DNA of 64,000 nucleotides from Noviluteimonas lactosilytica. Its GTDB lineage: Bacteria > Pseudomonadota > Gammaproteobacteria > Xanthomonadales > Xanthomonadaceae. Position numbers and translations under genes: made by a program. Shown one piece after another: positions 9,671 through 17,926 of the stretch (its first letter is position 1; each line of letters begins with the position of its first letter). The stretch is from positions 62,001 through 126,000 of the forward strand of contig NZ_JAJGAK010000001.1 of assembly GCF_020866925.1 (NCBI RefSeq). Reading direction: 5' to 3'. The notes under the pieces were generated by a model. That model was given only the letters and a program-made list of their open reading frames with translations. It ran no database searches and had not been told where the DNA came from.

Positions 9671-10210
9671 TTACGGAGGACTGACGACGACGTACTGCAC
9701 CGACGATCCGGCGTACTGCGGCTCGTACCAGGTCGAACCGCATTGCTGGTACGCGATACCGTTGACGACCGTCGTCACGCAACCCGACGGGACCGAATAG
9801 ACGATCGACCCGATCGCCGCCGCGGTCACCGCGGCAGCCGTCCCGACCGCGGCCGCGGCCGCCCAGGGATGGTCGATGTCGTTGTCCCAGCCGTTGTCGA
9901 CGTCGATGTTCACGTCGCGATCGACGTTGACGTTGGTGTTGCGATTGACGTCGGTGTTGCGGTCGACGTTGGTGTTCGTGGTGCGCTGGTTGGCGTGGTT
10001 CGCGTTGGTCGGACGATTGACCGGCGCGCCGCTCGCGCGGGTACCGGCATGCGCACCCGCGGCCGCGTGTCCGCCACCGGCATGCACGCTCGAACGCGCC
10101 GCGGCGCCGCCGCCGCCGCGCCCGCGCGGCAGCGCGCTCGCATCGAAGGCCACCATGCTGAAGCAACCGGCGCACGCCGCCACGATCGCGATGGAAAGCT
10201 TGCCGTTCAT
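9671..10210 (-). CDS. Exported Asn/Asp-rich low-complexity protein
   Basis: 179 residues: signal peptide (MNGKLSIAIVAACAGCFSMV...ASA), Gly/Ala/His-rich segment, then an Asn-rich repeat region (about 68-108) built on NTNVDRNTDVNRNTNV-like units. An Ala-rich hydrophobic stretch (about 117-140) follows, then a C-terminal segment with two Cys (GCVTTVVNGIAYQQCG) resembling tails of other small proteobacterial exported proteins. Function unknown. Its ATG overlaps the stop of the DUF2092 gene as ATGA, so translation is probably coupled to that gene. Confidence 0.75.
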   Translation of the reverse strand: MNGKLSIAIVAACAGCFSMVAFDASALPRGRGGGGAAARSSVHAGGGHAAAGAHAGTRASGAPVNRPTNANHANQRTTNTNVDRNTDVNRNTNVNVDRDVNIDVDNGWDNDIDHPWAAAAAVGTAAAVTAAAIGSIVYSVPSGCVTTVVNGIAYQQCGSTWYEPQYAGSSVQYVVVSPP

Positions 10211-10977
10211 TGCCCACCCTCCTGCGACGCGGAGATGACGACCGTGGGGAAGAACGCGATTTCGTAATCGTCGTCCCCCGGTTTGAACGCGAACGCATCG
10301 GCGCTCACCGTTTCGCCTTTCGACCAGTCGAGTTGCGCGGTGTACTCGGGCCGCTCGGGCGTGCTCGTGTCGGCGATGACGAGCTTGCGCGGCAATGCCT
10401 CGCCATCGAGCCACACCTGCCAGTCGGTGTCGCCCTGGCGGTACGCGAAGTGCGCGACGGGGTCGCCGTCGATGCGACCGCGGCCGATGTACGTCGCACG
10501 CGTGATCTCCGATGCCGGCGCGGCGTCGGTGCCCCACAGGAACAGATCGGCCAGCGGCATTTCGACGCCGTATTCGTTCTGCGCCTTGTCGACCAGGCCG
10601 CGCAGCGTGGCGGGCGCCGGCAACGTCGCGTAGAACCCGGTGGTCGGCGCATAGATCGTCAGCGTCTTGCCGTCGTAATAGAACTCGCGCTCGCGGCGGT
10701 CGGACACGAGCGAAGCGTGCAGTTTGTTCGGCGGAATGACCTGGTAGTCGACCTGGCCGCTGAACTCGACCTTCTCGGCGTCCTCCAGCACGAGTTCGGC
10801 GGTCGATTCGGCATGCACCGAGAACGGCCCCAGCGCGCGGAGCGCCTTGCCCATGCGATCGAGCGCTTCCATCGCCTTCGGATCGACCGCGGGCGGATCG
10901 GTGGCCGCGTCCTGCGCGAACGCGGAACCGGCCATCGCAAGCGCGACGGCAATCAGCAATGGGGAAATGCGAAACAT
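10207..10977 (-). CDS. DUF2092-family periplasmic protein
   Basis: 256 residues with a clear signal peptide (MFRISPLLIAVALAMAGSAFAQ). The rest fits DUF2092: a predicted periplasmic beta-sheet protein with LolA/LolB-like character, containing FSVHAESTAELVLEDAEKVEF, YYDGKTLTIYAP and PLADLFLWGTD. No enzymatic residues are evident. The start at 10977 has GGAGG five nt upstream. Its stop overlaps the following Asn-rich gene, and it is the second gene of a probable operon led by YidH/DUF1622. Confidence 0.85.
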   Translation of the reverse strand: MFRISPLLIAVALAMAGSAFAQDAATDPPAVDPKAMEALDRMGKALRALGPFSVHAESTAELVLEDAEKVEFSGQVDYQVIPPNKLHASLVSDRREREFYYDGKTLTIYAPTTGFYATLPAPATLRGLVDKAQNEYGVEMPLADLFLWGTDAAPASEITRATYIGRGRIDGDPVAHFAYRQGDTDWQVWLDGEALPRKLVIADTSTPERPEYTAQLDWSKGETVSADAFAFKPGDDDYEIAFFPTVVISASQEGGQ

Positions 10978-10991
10978 GCGACCTCCTTGCG

Positions 10992-11411
10992 TCAGGCGCG
11001 GAAGAGCCACACGGCGGTGATGCCGCCGATCAGCAGGAACAACAGGGTGAGCGTGGTGATCGCGCGATCCATCGGCCGGAAGGACGCGGCCTTGATGTCG
11101 TGGTTCACCCGCTTGTAGCGATACAACGACCACACCGCGAGCGCGATGCCGAGGATGACCATGCCGGTGCCGACGTTGCCGGTGTCGCGCAGCATCGGTC
11201 CTGCGGCGCCGACCTTCATCGCGTCGTTCTGCACCAGGAACTCGGAGAAGCGATTCAGCGTGATGCCGAAGCCGATCAGCGACACGCACGTGCGCAGGTA
11301 GGCCAGGTGCGTGCGTTCGTTCGCCAGGTGCGAGCGCAGGTCGGCCAGGCCGGTGCGCGACTGCGAGAGTTCGTTGGAAGTCGGCGTGGTGCCCGTGGGC
11401 GTGGTGTTCAT
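10992..11411 (-). CDS. YidH-family (DUF202) inner-membrane protein
   Basis: 139 residues. The N-terminal half has the DUF202 signature ANERTHLAYLRTCVSLIGFGI, and three hydrophobic segments follow (about 40-58, 80-98, 118-136). The family is small inner-membrane proteins of unknown function. The ATG overlaps the stop of the upstream DUF1622 gene (ATGA). A second, diverged DUF202 protein is encoded at 13329-13796. Confidence 0.85.
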   Translation of the reverse strand: MNTTPTGTTPTSNELSQSRTGLADLRSHLANERTHLAYLRTCVSLIGFGITLNRFSEFLVQNDAMKVGAAGPMLRDTGNVGTGMVILGIALAVWSLYRYKRVNHDIKAASFRPMDRAITTLTLLFLLIGGITAVWLFRA

Positions 11412-11776
11412 CGCGTCGCCTCCACTTCCGCGGGCGTCGTCGCTTCGCGCGCGGCGTTCTCGAGGTCGCGCTCGAGGAAGTAGTTGAGGAAGGTCCGGAT
11501 CAGCGCGATCGCGCCGAGCATGCCGATGTCGTCCCACGTGGGCGCGATCGCGGTGCGCACGATGTCCGCCGCGAGCATGAACTCCAGGCCCAGCAGCAGC
11601 CATCGCGCCAGGCCCAGCCACGCGGCGCGACGTGTCCCTTGCGAGGCATCGTGGCGGAACAGCGGAATGAGGATCTTCGCGAGCGCTTCCAGTGCGCCGA
11701 TCGCGATCATCAGGACGGAGATCGCCTCCAGCGCGAGCGCGATGTGCTGGCTGACTTCGCGGAAGATCGCTTCCAT
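11408..11776 (-). CDS. DUF1622-family membrane protein
   Basis: 122 residues with an N-terminal helix (QHIALALEAISVLMIAIGALEAL) and the family's conserved core ARWLLLGLEFMLAADIVRTAIAPTW followed by LGAIALIRTFLNYFLERDLE. DUF1622 proteins are small inner-membrane proteins, and I can assign no biochemical role. It is translationally coupled to the YidH gene and lies 10 nt after the formylglycine-generating-enzyme gene. Confidence 0.85.
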   Translation of the reverse strand: MEAIFREVSQHIALALEAISVLMIAIGALEALAKILIPLFRHDASQGTRRAAWLGLARWLLLGLEFMLAADIVRTAIAPTWDDIGMLGAIALIRTFLNYFLERDLENAAREATTPAEVEATR

Positions 11777-11786
11777 GCCGGTCGCC

Positions 11787-12740
11787 TCACATGCGCCGCA
11801 CGCAACGGAAGCCGAGGTGCGAGGTCGACGTGTCGACCGGTTGCGCCATGCGCGCGGCAGGTCGATAGCGACGGCAGTAGTTCGGCGCGCACAGGTGCGA
11901 GCCGCCCTTCATCACCCGGCGCGGAATGCGCAACTGCGGTTGCGCGGGGTCGAAGCTCGCGTCCATCGGCCCGCCGCGCGGGTTCTCCGGGATGCAGCAG
12001 GCCTTCTGTGCGTCGGCCGGATGCCGTGCGCGATACCAGTCGGCCGTCCACTCCCACACGTTGCCGATCATGTCGGCCAGGCCGAATGCGTTCGCCGGAT
12101 ACGAACCGACCGGCGAGGTGCCGATGTAACCGTCCTGCGCGAGGTTCTGCCAAGGGAACTCGCCCTGCCAGGTGTTCGCGCGATGCAGGCCGTCGGGCGC
12201 GAGTTCGTCGCCCCATGCGTATTCGGTGTCGTCGAGGCCGCCACGCGCCGCGAGTTCCCATTCGGCTTCGCTCGGCAACGCCTTGCCGACCCACGCGGCA
12301 TATGCTTCGGCGTCGCGTGCGGCGACATGCACGACCGGATGATCGTCCTTGCCTTCGATCGAACTGTGCGGCCCCTGCGGGTGCCGCCAGTCCGCGCCGG
12401 CGAGGAACTGCCACCACTGGTAATGATCGCGCAGGTCCACGCGCTGCGGCGGCGGCACGAACACCACCGACGCGGGCACGAGCATCTCCGGCAACGCACC
12501 CGGATAGTCGTCCGCATTCGGCGCGATCTCGGCGAACGTGACGTGCCCCGTCGCTTCGACGAAGGCCGCGAACTGCGCGTTCGTCACCGGCGTCGCGTCG
12601 ATCCAGAACCCGTCGACGCTCACGCGATGCGCGGGCGCCTCTTCCGGATAGTGATGGTCCGAACCCATCCGGAACGTGCGGCCTTCGATCCAGGCCATGC
12701 CCGCCGGCGCATCGCGCGCGGTGTCGTATTGCGCGCTCAT
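11787..12740 (-). CDS. Formylglycine-generating enzyme family protein (SUMF1-type)
   Basis: 317 residues covering one FGE-sulfatase domain: MAWIEGRTFRMGSDHHYPEE at the start, PVTNAQFAAFVEATGH, LPSEAEWELAARGG, NVWEWTADWY, and a C-terminal GGSHLCAPNYCRRYRPAAR. The last motif keeps both cysteines that bind copper and carry out oxidation in true formylglycine-generating enzymes, which many paralogues of this fold lack. FGE oxidises a sulfatase active-site Cys to formylglycine. No sulfatase gene is in this window, so the substrate is unknown. No signal peptide is evident. Its ATG overlaps the stop of the DUF4136 gene. Confidence 0.88.
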   Translation of the reverse strand: MSAQYDTARDAPAGMAWIEGRTFRMGSDHHYPEEAPAHRVSVDGFWIDATPVTNAQFAAFVEATGHVTFAEIAPNADDYPGALPEMLVPASVVFVPPPQRVDLRDHYQWWQFLAGADWRHPQGPHSSIEGKDDHPVVHVAARDAEAYAAWVGKALPSEAEWELAARGGLDDTEYAWGDELAPDGLHRANTWQGEFPWQNLAQDGYIGTSPVGSYPANAFGLADMIGNVWEWTADWYRARHPADAQKACCIPENPRGGPMDASFDPAQPQLRIPRRVMKGGSHLCAPNYCRRYRPAARMAQPVDTSTSHLGFRCVRRM

Positions 12741-13285
12741 TGCGGCTTCGCCACCGAGCCCGGCGGGAACGCGGACAACATCTTGTCGAGCGCGGCTTCG
12801 ACCGCCGCCTGGTTCTTCTCCGGCGAATCGGAGACCGTGCCGCTCGCCGTGCCGCGCCAGATCGCGCGCTTCGTGGAGGCATCGAACATGTCGAGCACGA
12901 GCGTGCCGACCGTGTAGGTGCGCACGCGCGTCGTCGAACTTCCCATGCCGCCGTAGCCCCAGCCTGGCCCCCAACCCCACCCGCCGTAGGCGCCGCCCGT
13001 GTACATCGTGTCGAGCGTCTGCTGCTCGCTCGTGGCGACGTTGGCGACGAGCGCGATGTCGCCGCTGCCTTCCTGTCGCGTCATGCCCCTTGCGGCAAGG
13101 CGCCGGTCGACGCCGGCGACGATGCGCTGCTGCGCGAGCGGATTGGTGGTGTTGGGTTCCTGCGCCCAGTAGTAGGTGCGATAACGCGAGAAGTCGGCGG
13201 AAGGATCGTGGTCGGTGGTGACGTCCGGCGTCGATGCGCAACCTGCGAGCAATGCAACCGCGAACGCTGAGAACAAGGCTTTCAT
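12737..13285 (-). CDS. DUF4136-family lipoprotein
   Basis: 182 residues with a lipoprotein signal (MKALFSAFAVALLAGCAS, Cys 16). The mature part matches DUF4136: DFSRYRTYYWAQEPNTTNPLAQQRI near the N-terminus, then a Gly/Tyr/Trp-rich stretch (YGGWGWGPGWGYGG), then VGTLVLDMFDASTKRAIWRG. Predicted periplasmic or outer-membrane lipoprotein of unknown role. It is coupled to the FGE gene by an ATGA overlap. Confidence 0.87.
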   Translation of the reverse strand: MKALFSAFAVALLAGCASTPDVTTDHDPSADFSRYRTYYWAQEPNTTNPLAQQRIVAGVDRRLAARGMTRQEGSGDIALVANVATSEQQTLDTMYTGGAYGGWGWGPGWGYGGMGSSTTRVRTYTVGTLVLDMFDASTKRAIWRGTASGTVSDSPEKNQAAVEAALDKMLSAFPPGSVAKPQ

Positions 13286-13328
13286 GGCGTTTCCCTCTTC
13301 GGGTGGGCCCCCGATCGTGCGGACATGC

Positions 13329-13796
13329 TTACGAGAACAACGGGATGTTGAAGACCATGCTGATGATCGCCATCAGGCCGATCAGCAACAGGGCGAGCGC
13401 ACACAGCAGGACGAGCGAAACCGGGTACGCGCTTTCGCCGTGGATGAGGCCGTCGGCGACCATGCGCTTGCGCTCGTTGCGCAGGCCGACCATGTAGCGG
13501 ACGTGGTAGATGATCCCGAGCACGAGCAGGAGCACACCTACCGTCACCAGCGCGATGCCGAAGTTGCGCGGAGCCTGCGCGGCCAGGTTGACGTGCGGGA
13601 TCTTCACCCAGTTGCTGAAGACCTGGTAGATCGTGAAGCCGAAACTGATCAGCGACAGCGCCGTGCGGATGATCGACATCAGCGTGCGGTCGGCGCTCAT
13701 GCGCGTGCGCTGGAAGCTCATCCCCGTGCGGCGCATGCTCAGTTCGACCGAGATGTCGTCGTCGGTCTTGAAACGCTCGCGGTCGATGGGGCTCAT
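13329..13796 (-). CDS. YidH-family (DUF202) membrane protein, second copy
   Basis: 155 residues with MSADRTLMSIIRTALSLISFGFTI (DUF202 signature) and three membrane segments. It is longer and clearly diverged from the copy at 10992-11411, with a charged insert HVRYMVGLRNERKRMVADG. Function unknown. It is the probable first gene of the DUF4136-FGE-DUF1622-YidH-DUF2092 run. A CAGTA/TACTG dyad lies 60 bp upstream of its start. Confidence 0.83.
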   Translation of the reverse strand: MSPIDRERFKTDDDISVELSMRRTGMSFQRTRMSADRTLMSIIRTALSLISFGFTIYQVFSNWVKIPHVNLAAQAPRNFGIALVTVGVLLLVLGIIYHVRYMVGLRNERKRMVADGLIHGESAYPVSLVLLCALALLLIGLMAIISMVFNIPLFS

Positions 13797-13855
13797 GCAG
13801 GCAGCTTCCGGTCGCGGTCAATCGCGCACAACGGGGATAACACGGTCGCCCGGCT

Positions 13856-13869
13856 CAGTATTTCTACTG
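13856..13869 (-). promoter_or_regulatory. CAGTA-N4-TACTG dyad upstream of the YidH-led operon
   Basis: The minus strand reads CAGTAGAAATACTG, a dyad of two 5-bp half-sites around four bases, 60 bp before the YidH start at 13796. The identical 14-mer, inverted, occurs at 22386-22399, and related copies lie at 14352 and 16860. The spacing fits binding by a NarL-type regulator such as the one encoded at 14387-15073. That link is inference. Confidence 0.5.
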
Positions 13870-13878
13870 GCCGCCCGG

Positions 13879-14292
13879 CTATTTGCGGACCTTCTCGCGC
13901 GTGATCGACGCCGACGCGTACCAGCGTCCGGCCAGCACCGCATCGAGCGCGGCGGGCAAGGCGTCGCCCGCATCGGCCTTGAGCACATACGCGGTGCGCG
14001 GCAGGGCGCGCGCGCGCGCGACCAGGCTCGGCTCGTCGTGCACGGTGATGAAGACCACGCGCAAGTCGGGATACGTGCGCAGGGCCTGTTCGGCGGCGGC
14101 GAGGCCGTCGATGCCGGGCATCGAGATGTCGGTGACGAGTACATCGGGCGCGAGCGACTCCAGGGCGGAGAGGATCGATTCGCCGTCGGTCACCAGGCCC
14201 ACCACCACGTAGTCCTGCGCGAGCAACAGGCGCAGCTGCCGGGCCATGACCGGGCTGTCTTCCGCGAGCAGCAGGCGGGGCTTGCGTTCCAT
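13879..14292 (-). CDS. Single-domain response regulator (receiver only)
   Basis: 137 residues forming one receiver domain: LLLAEDSPVMARQLRLLL, phospho-acceptor Asp in DVLVTDISMPGIDG (near 56), FITVHDE and the Lys in AYVLKADAG. There is no DNA-binding domain: the tail LAGRWYASASITREKVRK ends where a LuxR linker would begin. It closely resembles the receiver of the neighbouring full-length regulator, suggesting a truncated duplicate that competes for, or relays, phosphate from the kinase at 15293. Confidence 0.87.
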   Translation of the reverse strand: MERKPRLLLAEDSPVMARQLRLLLAQDYVVVGLVTDGESILSALESLAPDVLVTDISMPGIDGLAAAEQALRTYPDLRVVFITVHDEPSLVARARALPRTAYVLKADAGDALPAALDAVLAGRWYASASITREKVRK

Positions 14293-14351
14293 CGCGACAG
14301 CGTGGCGCTCGCGGGGCGCCGCGCCTATTGTGAAAACGACTGAACCGGGGA

Positions 14352-14365
14352 GAGTAAAACTACGC
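14352..14365. promoter_or_regulatory. Weak CAGTA/TACTG-like dyad upstream of receiver gene
   Basis: Reads GAGTAAAACTACGC, matching AGTA-N4-TAC of the stronger dyads at 13856 and 22386. It lies exactly 60 bp upstream of the receiver gene start (14292), the same distance as the 13856 copy from its gene. It is the weakest of the four copies. Confidence 0.3.
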
Positions 14366-14386
14366 AGCGCGGCCCAGTAGACACAC

Positions 14387-15073
14387 TTACGGCGGGCTGT
14401 CGATCGCGATCAACCCCGCATGCGCGGCCTTGCGCACGAGTTCCACCGTGCTGTGCACGCCGAACTCCTGCATGATCGCGTACTTGTGCGACTCGACCGT
14501 GCGCACCGACAGGCCGAGTTCGAACGCGATCTGCTTCGAACGCAACCCCTGCGCGACACGCGTGAGGATTTCGCGCTGCTTCTGGGTCAGTGCCGTTTCC
14601 TGCGCGCCGCGTCCGGAGGATGTCATGCCATGTGCGCGATGCGCACTGGCGCGGATCGTGCGTGCGGCCAGCGTGGGCGTCACGTAGGTGCGCCCTGCGA
14701 GCACTTCGAAGATCGCGCGCACCAGTTCCTCACCGGCCGATGCCTTGAGCACATAGCCGCTCGCGCCGGCCTCGATCGCTTCCGCCGCGAGTTCCGGATC
14801 GGCATGCATCGTGAGGAACACGAACGGCGTGTCGAAGCCGAGCCCTCGCAACGCACGCATCGCATCGAGTCCGCTCATGCCCGCCATGCTGATGTCGGAC
14901 ACGACGACGTCGGGCGCATCGCGTTGCACCGCGGCCACGAGCGATTCACCGTCGTTGACGAGCTGGATGTTGCAGAAACACTCCAGCAGCAGCATCTCGA
15001 CGCCCTGCGCAACCAGCACATGATCGTCGGCCAACAGCACGCGTGCACGCGCACTGGAAATTCCGGTGTCCAT
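14387..15073 (-). CDS. NarL/FixJ-family response regulator
   Basis: 228 residues: receiver (about 10-130) with VLLADDH, phospho-acceptor Asp in DVVVSDISMAGMSG and Lys in GYVLKAS, then a LuxR-type HTH (ALTQKQREILTRVAQGLRS, IAFELGLSVRTVESHK). The start at 15073 gives MDTGISSARARVLLADDH; the frame continues open for kilobases on this strand, but only this part is family-like. It is divergent from a HisKA_3 sensor kinase across 219 bp, the normal layout for a NarL-type two-component pair, and probably controls the local envelope genes. Confidence 0.92.
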   Translation of the reverse strand: MDTGISSARARVLLADDHVLVAQGVEMLLLECFCNIQLVNDGESLVAAVQRDAPDVVVSDISMAGMSGLDAMRALRGLGFDTPFVFLTMHADPELAAEAIEAGASGYVLKASAGEELVRAIFEVLAGRTYVTPTLAARTIRASAHRAHGMTSSGRGAQETALTQKQREILTRVAQGLRSKQIAFELGLSVRTVESHKYAIMQEFGVHSTVELVRKAAHAGLIAIDSPP

Positions 15074-15185
15074 TGCGGTGTCCCCTCTCGTTGGTTCCAC
15101 CCGGGCCTGCACGGTGAGGTTCGTGTGAAGGGTGTTCATCCCGCGTGACGGACGAGTGACCGTGTGGGTGACTGCATCGCTCTGC

Positions 15186-15199
15186 GTGAATGCATTCAC
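15186..15199. promoter_or_regulatory. Perfect 14-bp palindrome between regulator and kinase genes
   Basis: GTGAATGCATTCAC is a perfect palindrome in the 219-bp divergent region between the NarL-type regulator (start 15073) and the kinase (start 15293). A half-site TTGAATGC follows at 15203. It is well placed for an operator acting on both genes. The binding protein is unknown. Confidence 0.45.
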
Positions 15200-15292
15200 A
15201 TGTTTGAATGCCGCGCGTCGGCACGTGACCTGACGCCGTTGCTCAGCACGTCCTTGCGGGAGTACACGCAATCCTTTCGGCGCAGACGACCC

Positions 15293-16888
15293 ATGGAACA
15301 GGAATCCTCGCGCGTGGGCTGGATCGTACCCGTGGCAGTCGCCGCGGCGGCCGCGTTCGGTCAGTGGATGACGATGCAACCGGCCACCTCGGAGTTCCTG
15401 GCGCAAGCCGTGTGGATTCCCGGCGCGGTGTTGATGTGCGGTTTGCTGGCGACGAGCACCTCGCGCTGGCCGATCGTGTTCGCGGCCGCGTTCGCCGGCA
15501 GCGCACTCGCGTGCGTGGAAATGGGCCGCGAGTTGTTGCCGCATTGCGTCGTGTTGCTCGGCGAGTTCGCGCTGGTCGCCGCGACGACGTGGTTCCTGCA
15601 ACCCGCGCGCGACGGCCGCTTCGGTGCGACGCAGGGCTGCGATCCCGCGCGTTTCCTGCTGCTCGCGGGCATCGTGTTGCCCGTCGTCGGCGCGTTGTGG
15701 TCCCACGCAGCGGCAACGCAGATGGGCATGGCCGTTTCCGAGTTGAGCGATGGCGACGGCGACGACATGCTCTCGCGCAGCGTGGCGTATCTCATCCTCG
15801 TGCCCGCCTTCACCGGCGCGATGCGGCTCGCGCACGACGAATCGGACGACGCTCTGCCTTCGCGTCCGCTGCGACCTGCGTTCGTCGCCGCCGGTGCGGT
15901 CGCCATCGTGCTGCTGTGGCTTTCGCCGCTCGGTCGCGGCGAAGCCTATCCGATCCTGCTGCTCGCACCGGTCATGCTGCTGCTGTGGGCCGACCATGCG
16001 CTCGGCACCGCGTGGACGCGCTTGGCCTGGCTCCCGGTGTGGATGGCGTGCCTGCTGATGACGTCGCTCGGTCTCGGCCCCCTGGTCCACGACGACCCGC
16101 AGGGCACGTTGATGCACCTGCAATGGTGGTCGGTCGGCAACAGCGTCGTGCTGCTGCTGCTCACCGCGTTGCGCGACCTGCGCGGAGAGTCTTCCGAAGC
16201 GCTGCGCGATTCCGGCGAACGGCTGAGCCAGCTCGCGCGCCGCGCGATGACCATGCAGGAAAACGAACGCAGCCGCATCGCGCGCGACCTGCACGACGAC
16301 GTCAACCAGTCGCTCGCCTCGATCTCGATCGAACTGAGCAGCCTCAAGCGTGTCTCCGGCGAAGAAGGCCGCGGTCGTATCGAAGGGCTGCAGGATCGTT
16401 TGCTCGGCGTGTCCGACGACATCCGCCGCCTGTCGCACGAACTGCATCCGAGCATGCTGCGCTACACCAGCCTGGCCGCGTCGCTGGAAGGCCTGTGCGC
16501 GAGCCATTCGCGCGACGACCTGCACGTGCATTGCGAAACGGAAGAAACGTTCGACCTGAGCGAGCCGCAGAAGCTCGACCTGTTCCGCATCGCGCAGGAA
16601 GCGCTGCACAACGTCGAGAAGCATGCCCACGCACGCCACGTGTGCATCGAACTGCGCCGGGACGACGACGGCATGGGCCTGCTGCGCATCCAGGACGACG
16701 GCCGCGGCCTGCCCGCCGATCGCGCCGCCGCGCCGCGCAAAGGGCTCGGCATGATCAGCATGGCTGAACGCGCCCGTTCGCTGCGCGGCCGGCTGGCGAT
16801 CGAACCCGGCCCGAAAGGCGGCACGCGGGTCGACGTGCGCTTCCCCGTGCCCGTGCCTTCGGTAGAAGTACTGAGGTCGATTCCGTAG
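15293..16888 (+). CDS. Membrane sensor histidine kinase, MASE1-like sensor, HisKA_3 type
   Basis: 531 residues. The N-terminal 290 residues are about eight membrane helices with a MASE1-like signature (AVWIPGAVLMCGLLATSTSRWPIV near 35-60). The dimerisation/phosphoacceptor segment ERSRIARDLHDDVNQSLASI has the phosphorylated His near residue 334, and the ATPase domain has AQEALHNVEKHAHA (N-box), DDGRGLP and KGLGMISMAERA. This is the NarX/DegS-type subfamily that partners LuxR-type regulators, matching the divergent gene at 14387. ATG 15293 was chosen; a GTG 129 nt upstream would run through the palindrome. Confidence 0.9.
   Translation: MEQESSRVGWIVPVAVAAAAAFGQWMTMQPATSEFLAQAVWIPGAVLMCGLLATSTSRWPIVFAAAFAGSALACVEMGRELLPHCVVLLGEFALVAATTWFLQPARDGRFGATQGCDPARFLLLAGIVLPVVGALWSHAAATQMGMAVSELSDGDGDDMLSRSVAYLILVPAFTGAMRLAHDESDDALPSRPLRPAFVAAGAVAIVLLWLSPLGRGEAYPILLLAPVMLLLWADHALGTAWTRLAWLPVWMACLLMTSLGLGPLVHDDPQGTLMHLQWWSVGNSVVLLLLTALRDLRGESSEALRDSGERLSQLARRAMTMQENERSRIARDLHDDVNQSLASISIELSSLKRVSGEEGRGRIEGLQDRLLGVSDDIRRLSHELHPSMLRYTSLAASLEGLCASHSRDDLHVHCETEETFDLSEPQKLDLFRIAQEALHNVEKHAHARHVCIELRRDDDGMGLLRIQDDGRGLPADRAAAPRKGLGMISMAERARSLRGRLAIEPGPKGGTRVDVRFPVPVPSVEVLRSIP
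16860..16873 (+). promoter_or_regulatory. CAGTA/TACTG-like dyad upstream of the SphA-type gene
   Basis: CGGTAGAAGTACTG differs at two positions from the 14-mer CAGTAGAAATACTG seen at 13856 and 22386. It overlaps the last codons of the kinase gene and lies 85 bp before the start of the transporter at 16958, close to the 83-bp distance of the 22386 copy from the second transporter of the same family. Confidence 0.45.
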
Positions 16889-16957
16889 AAGTCGGGCTGC
16901 GACACGGCGCGCCAATCCACGACGATGGCACCCGTCCCGACGTCGACCGGAGCCATC

Positions 16958-17899
16958 ATGCAGCCGACCGCGCGTTGCTTCCCCCTCAGCGCCGCGCTCG
17001 TGCTCGCAGTCGCCTGTGTTCCCGCACACGCCACGGAGGGAGGCCTGGGCCGGCCGATCACCGGGCTGCAAGGGACGTCGTATGCAGGCGTGGTTCCGCC
17101 GACGCCGGGATTCAACCTTGTCGTCGGATACGCGTATTACTCCGGCGACATCGGTGCGCAGCGTGAAACGCCGATCGGCATCGGTACCGCCATCGGCCTT
17201 TCCGCGCAGTTCGACCTGCTGAACTTCACCGGGCTCTACGTGTGGCCGACGGGCGAAGGCCGCTGGAACTACGCGAGCGCAGCCTCGTTGCCCTTCGCGA
17301 AGGTCGACGTCGAGGCCGACCTGCGCCTCGGCCGCTTCGGCCTGTCCACGAGCGACGAGGAGTCGGGCCTGTACGACATGACGTTCGTGCCCGTCATCGC
17401 CAGCCGCCATTTCACCCAGGCGAAGCACATGTCCCTGGCGCTCTACATCTACGCGCCCACCGGCCAGTACGACCCCGCGCGGCTGGCCAACGTCAGCCTC
17501 AACAACTGGACGTTTTCGCCGACGGTCGGTTACACGCAGCTCGGCCAGGGCGGCACACTCGAGTTCAGCGCCGTGGCCGCGGTGGACTTCTACACGGAGA
17601 ACGACGCGACCGATTACCAGAATGGCGCGGTTTTCCGGGTTGATGCGTTGTTGATCAAGAGGACCCCGAAGGGTTGGGGCTTCGGTGCCGCGGGCGGGTG
17701 GATCGAGCAACTCGAAGACGACACCGGCCCGACCGCGGATCGCTTGAACGGCTTCAGGGGCCAGGCGTTGTCGATCGGTCCGATCGTCACCTACAAGACG
17801 GGCAAGGTCGAGTTCTCCGCGCGCTGGCTGCACGAGTTCGATGTCGAGAATCGGTTGGAAGGCAATCCCGTGATGCTCACTGGCACCGTCACCTTCTGA
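16958..17899 (+). CDS. Outer-membrane protein, MetA-pathway-of-phenol-degradation/SphA family
   Basis: 313 residues with a signal peptide (MQPTARCFPLSAALVLAVACVPAHA). GGLGRPITGLQ follows, then repeated amphipathic beta strands ending in ...GNPVMLTGTVTF with a terminal Phe, as expected for an outer-membrane barrel. Motifs such as FNLVVGYAYYSGDIG and SPTVGYTQLGQGG fit the phenol-pathway porin family (PF13557). The substrate is unknown; the family name comes from its first context, and no phenol-degradation genes are here. A second member lies at 21482-22303. The ATG at 16958 was preferred over 16925 because it starts the signal peptide cleanly. Confidence 0.83.
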   Translation: MQPTARCFPLSAALVLAVACVPAHATEGGLGRPITGLQGTSYAGVVPPTPGFNLVVGYAYYSGDIGAQRETPIGIGTAIGLSAQFDLLNFTGLYVWPTGEGRWNYASAASLPFAKVDVEADLRLGRFGLSTSDEESGLYDMTFVPVIASRHFTQAKHMSLALYIYAPTGQYDPARLANVSLNNWTFSPTVGYTQLGQGGTLEFSAVAAVDFYTENDATDYQNGAVFRVDALLIKRTPKGWGFGAAGGWIEQLEDDTGPTADRLNGFRGQALSIGPIVTYKTGKVEFSARWLHEFDVENRLEGNPVMLTGTVTF

Positions 17900-17926
17900 A
17901 AGACGCATCCAAAAGGAACCAGGCCC

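Noticed and set aside
9900-10010. Repetitive 'gttgacgttggtgtt' sequence considered as a DNA repeat element
   Set aside because: It encodes the Asn/Asp/Val-rich region of the exported protein at 9671-10210 and is explained by that low-complexity peptide.
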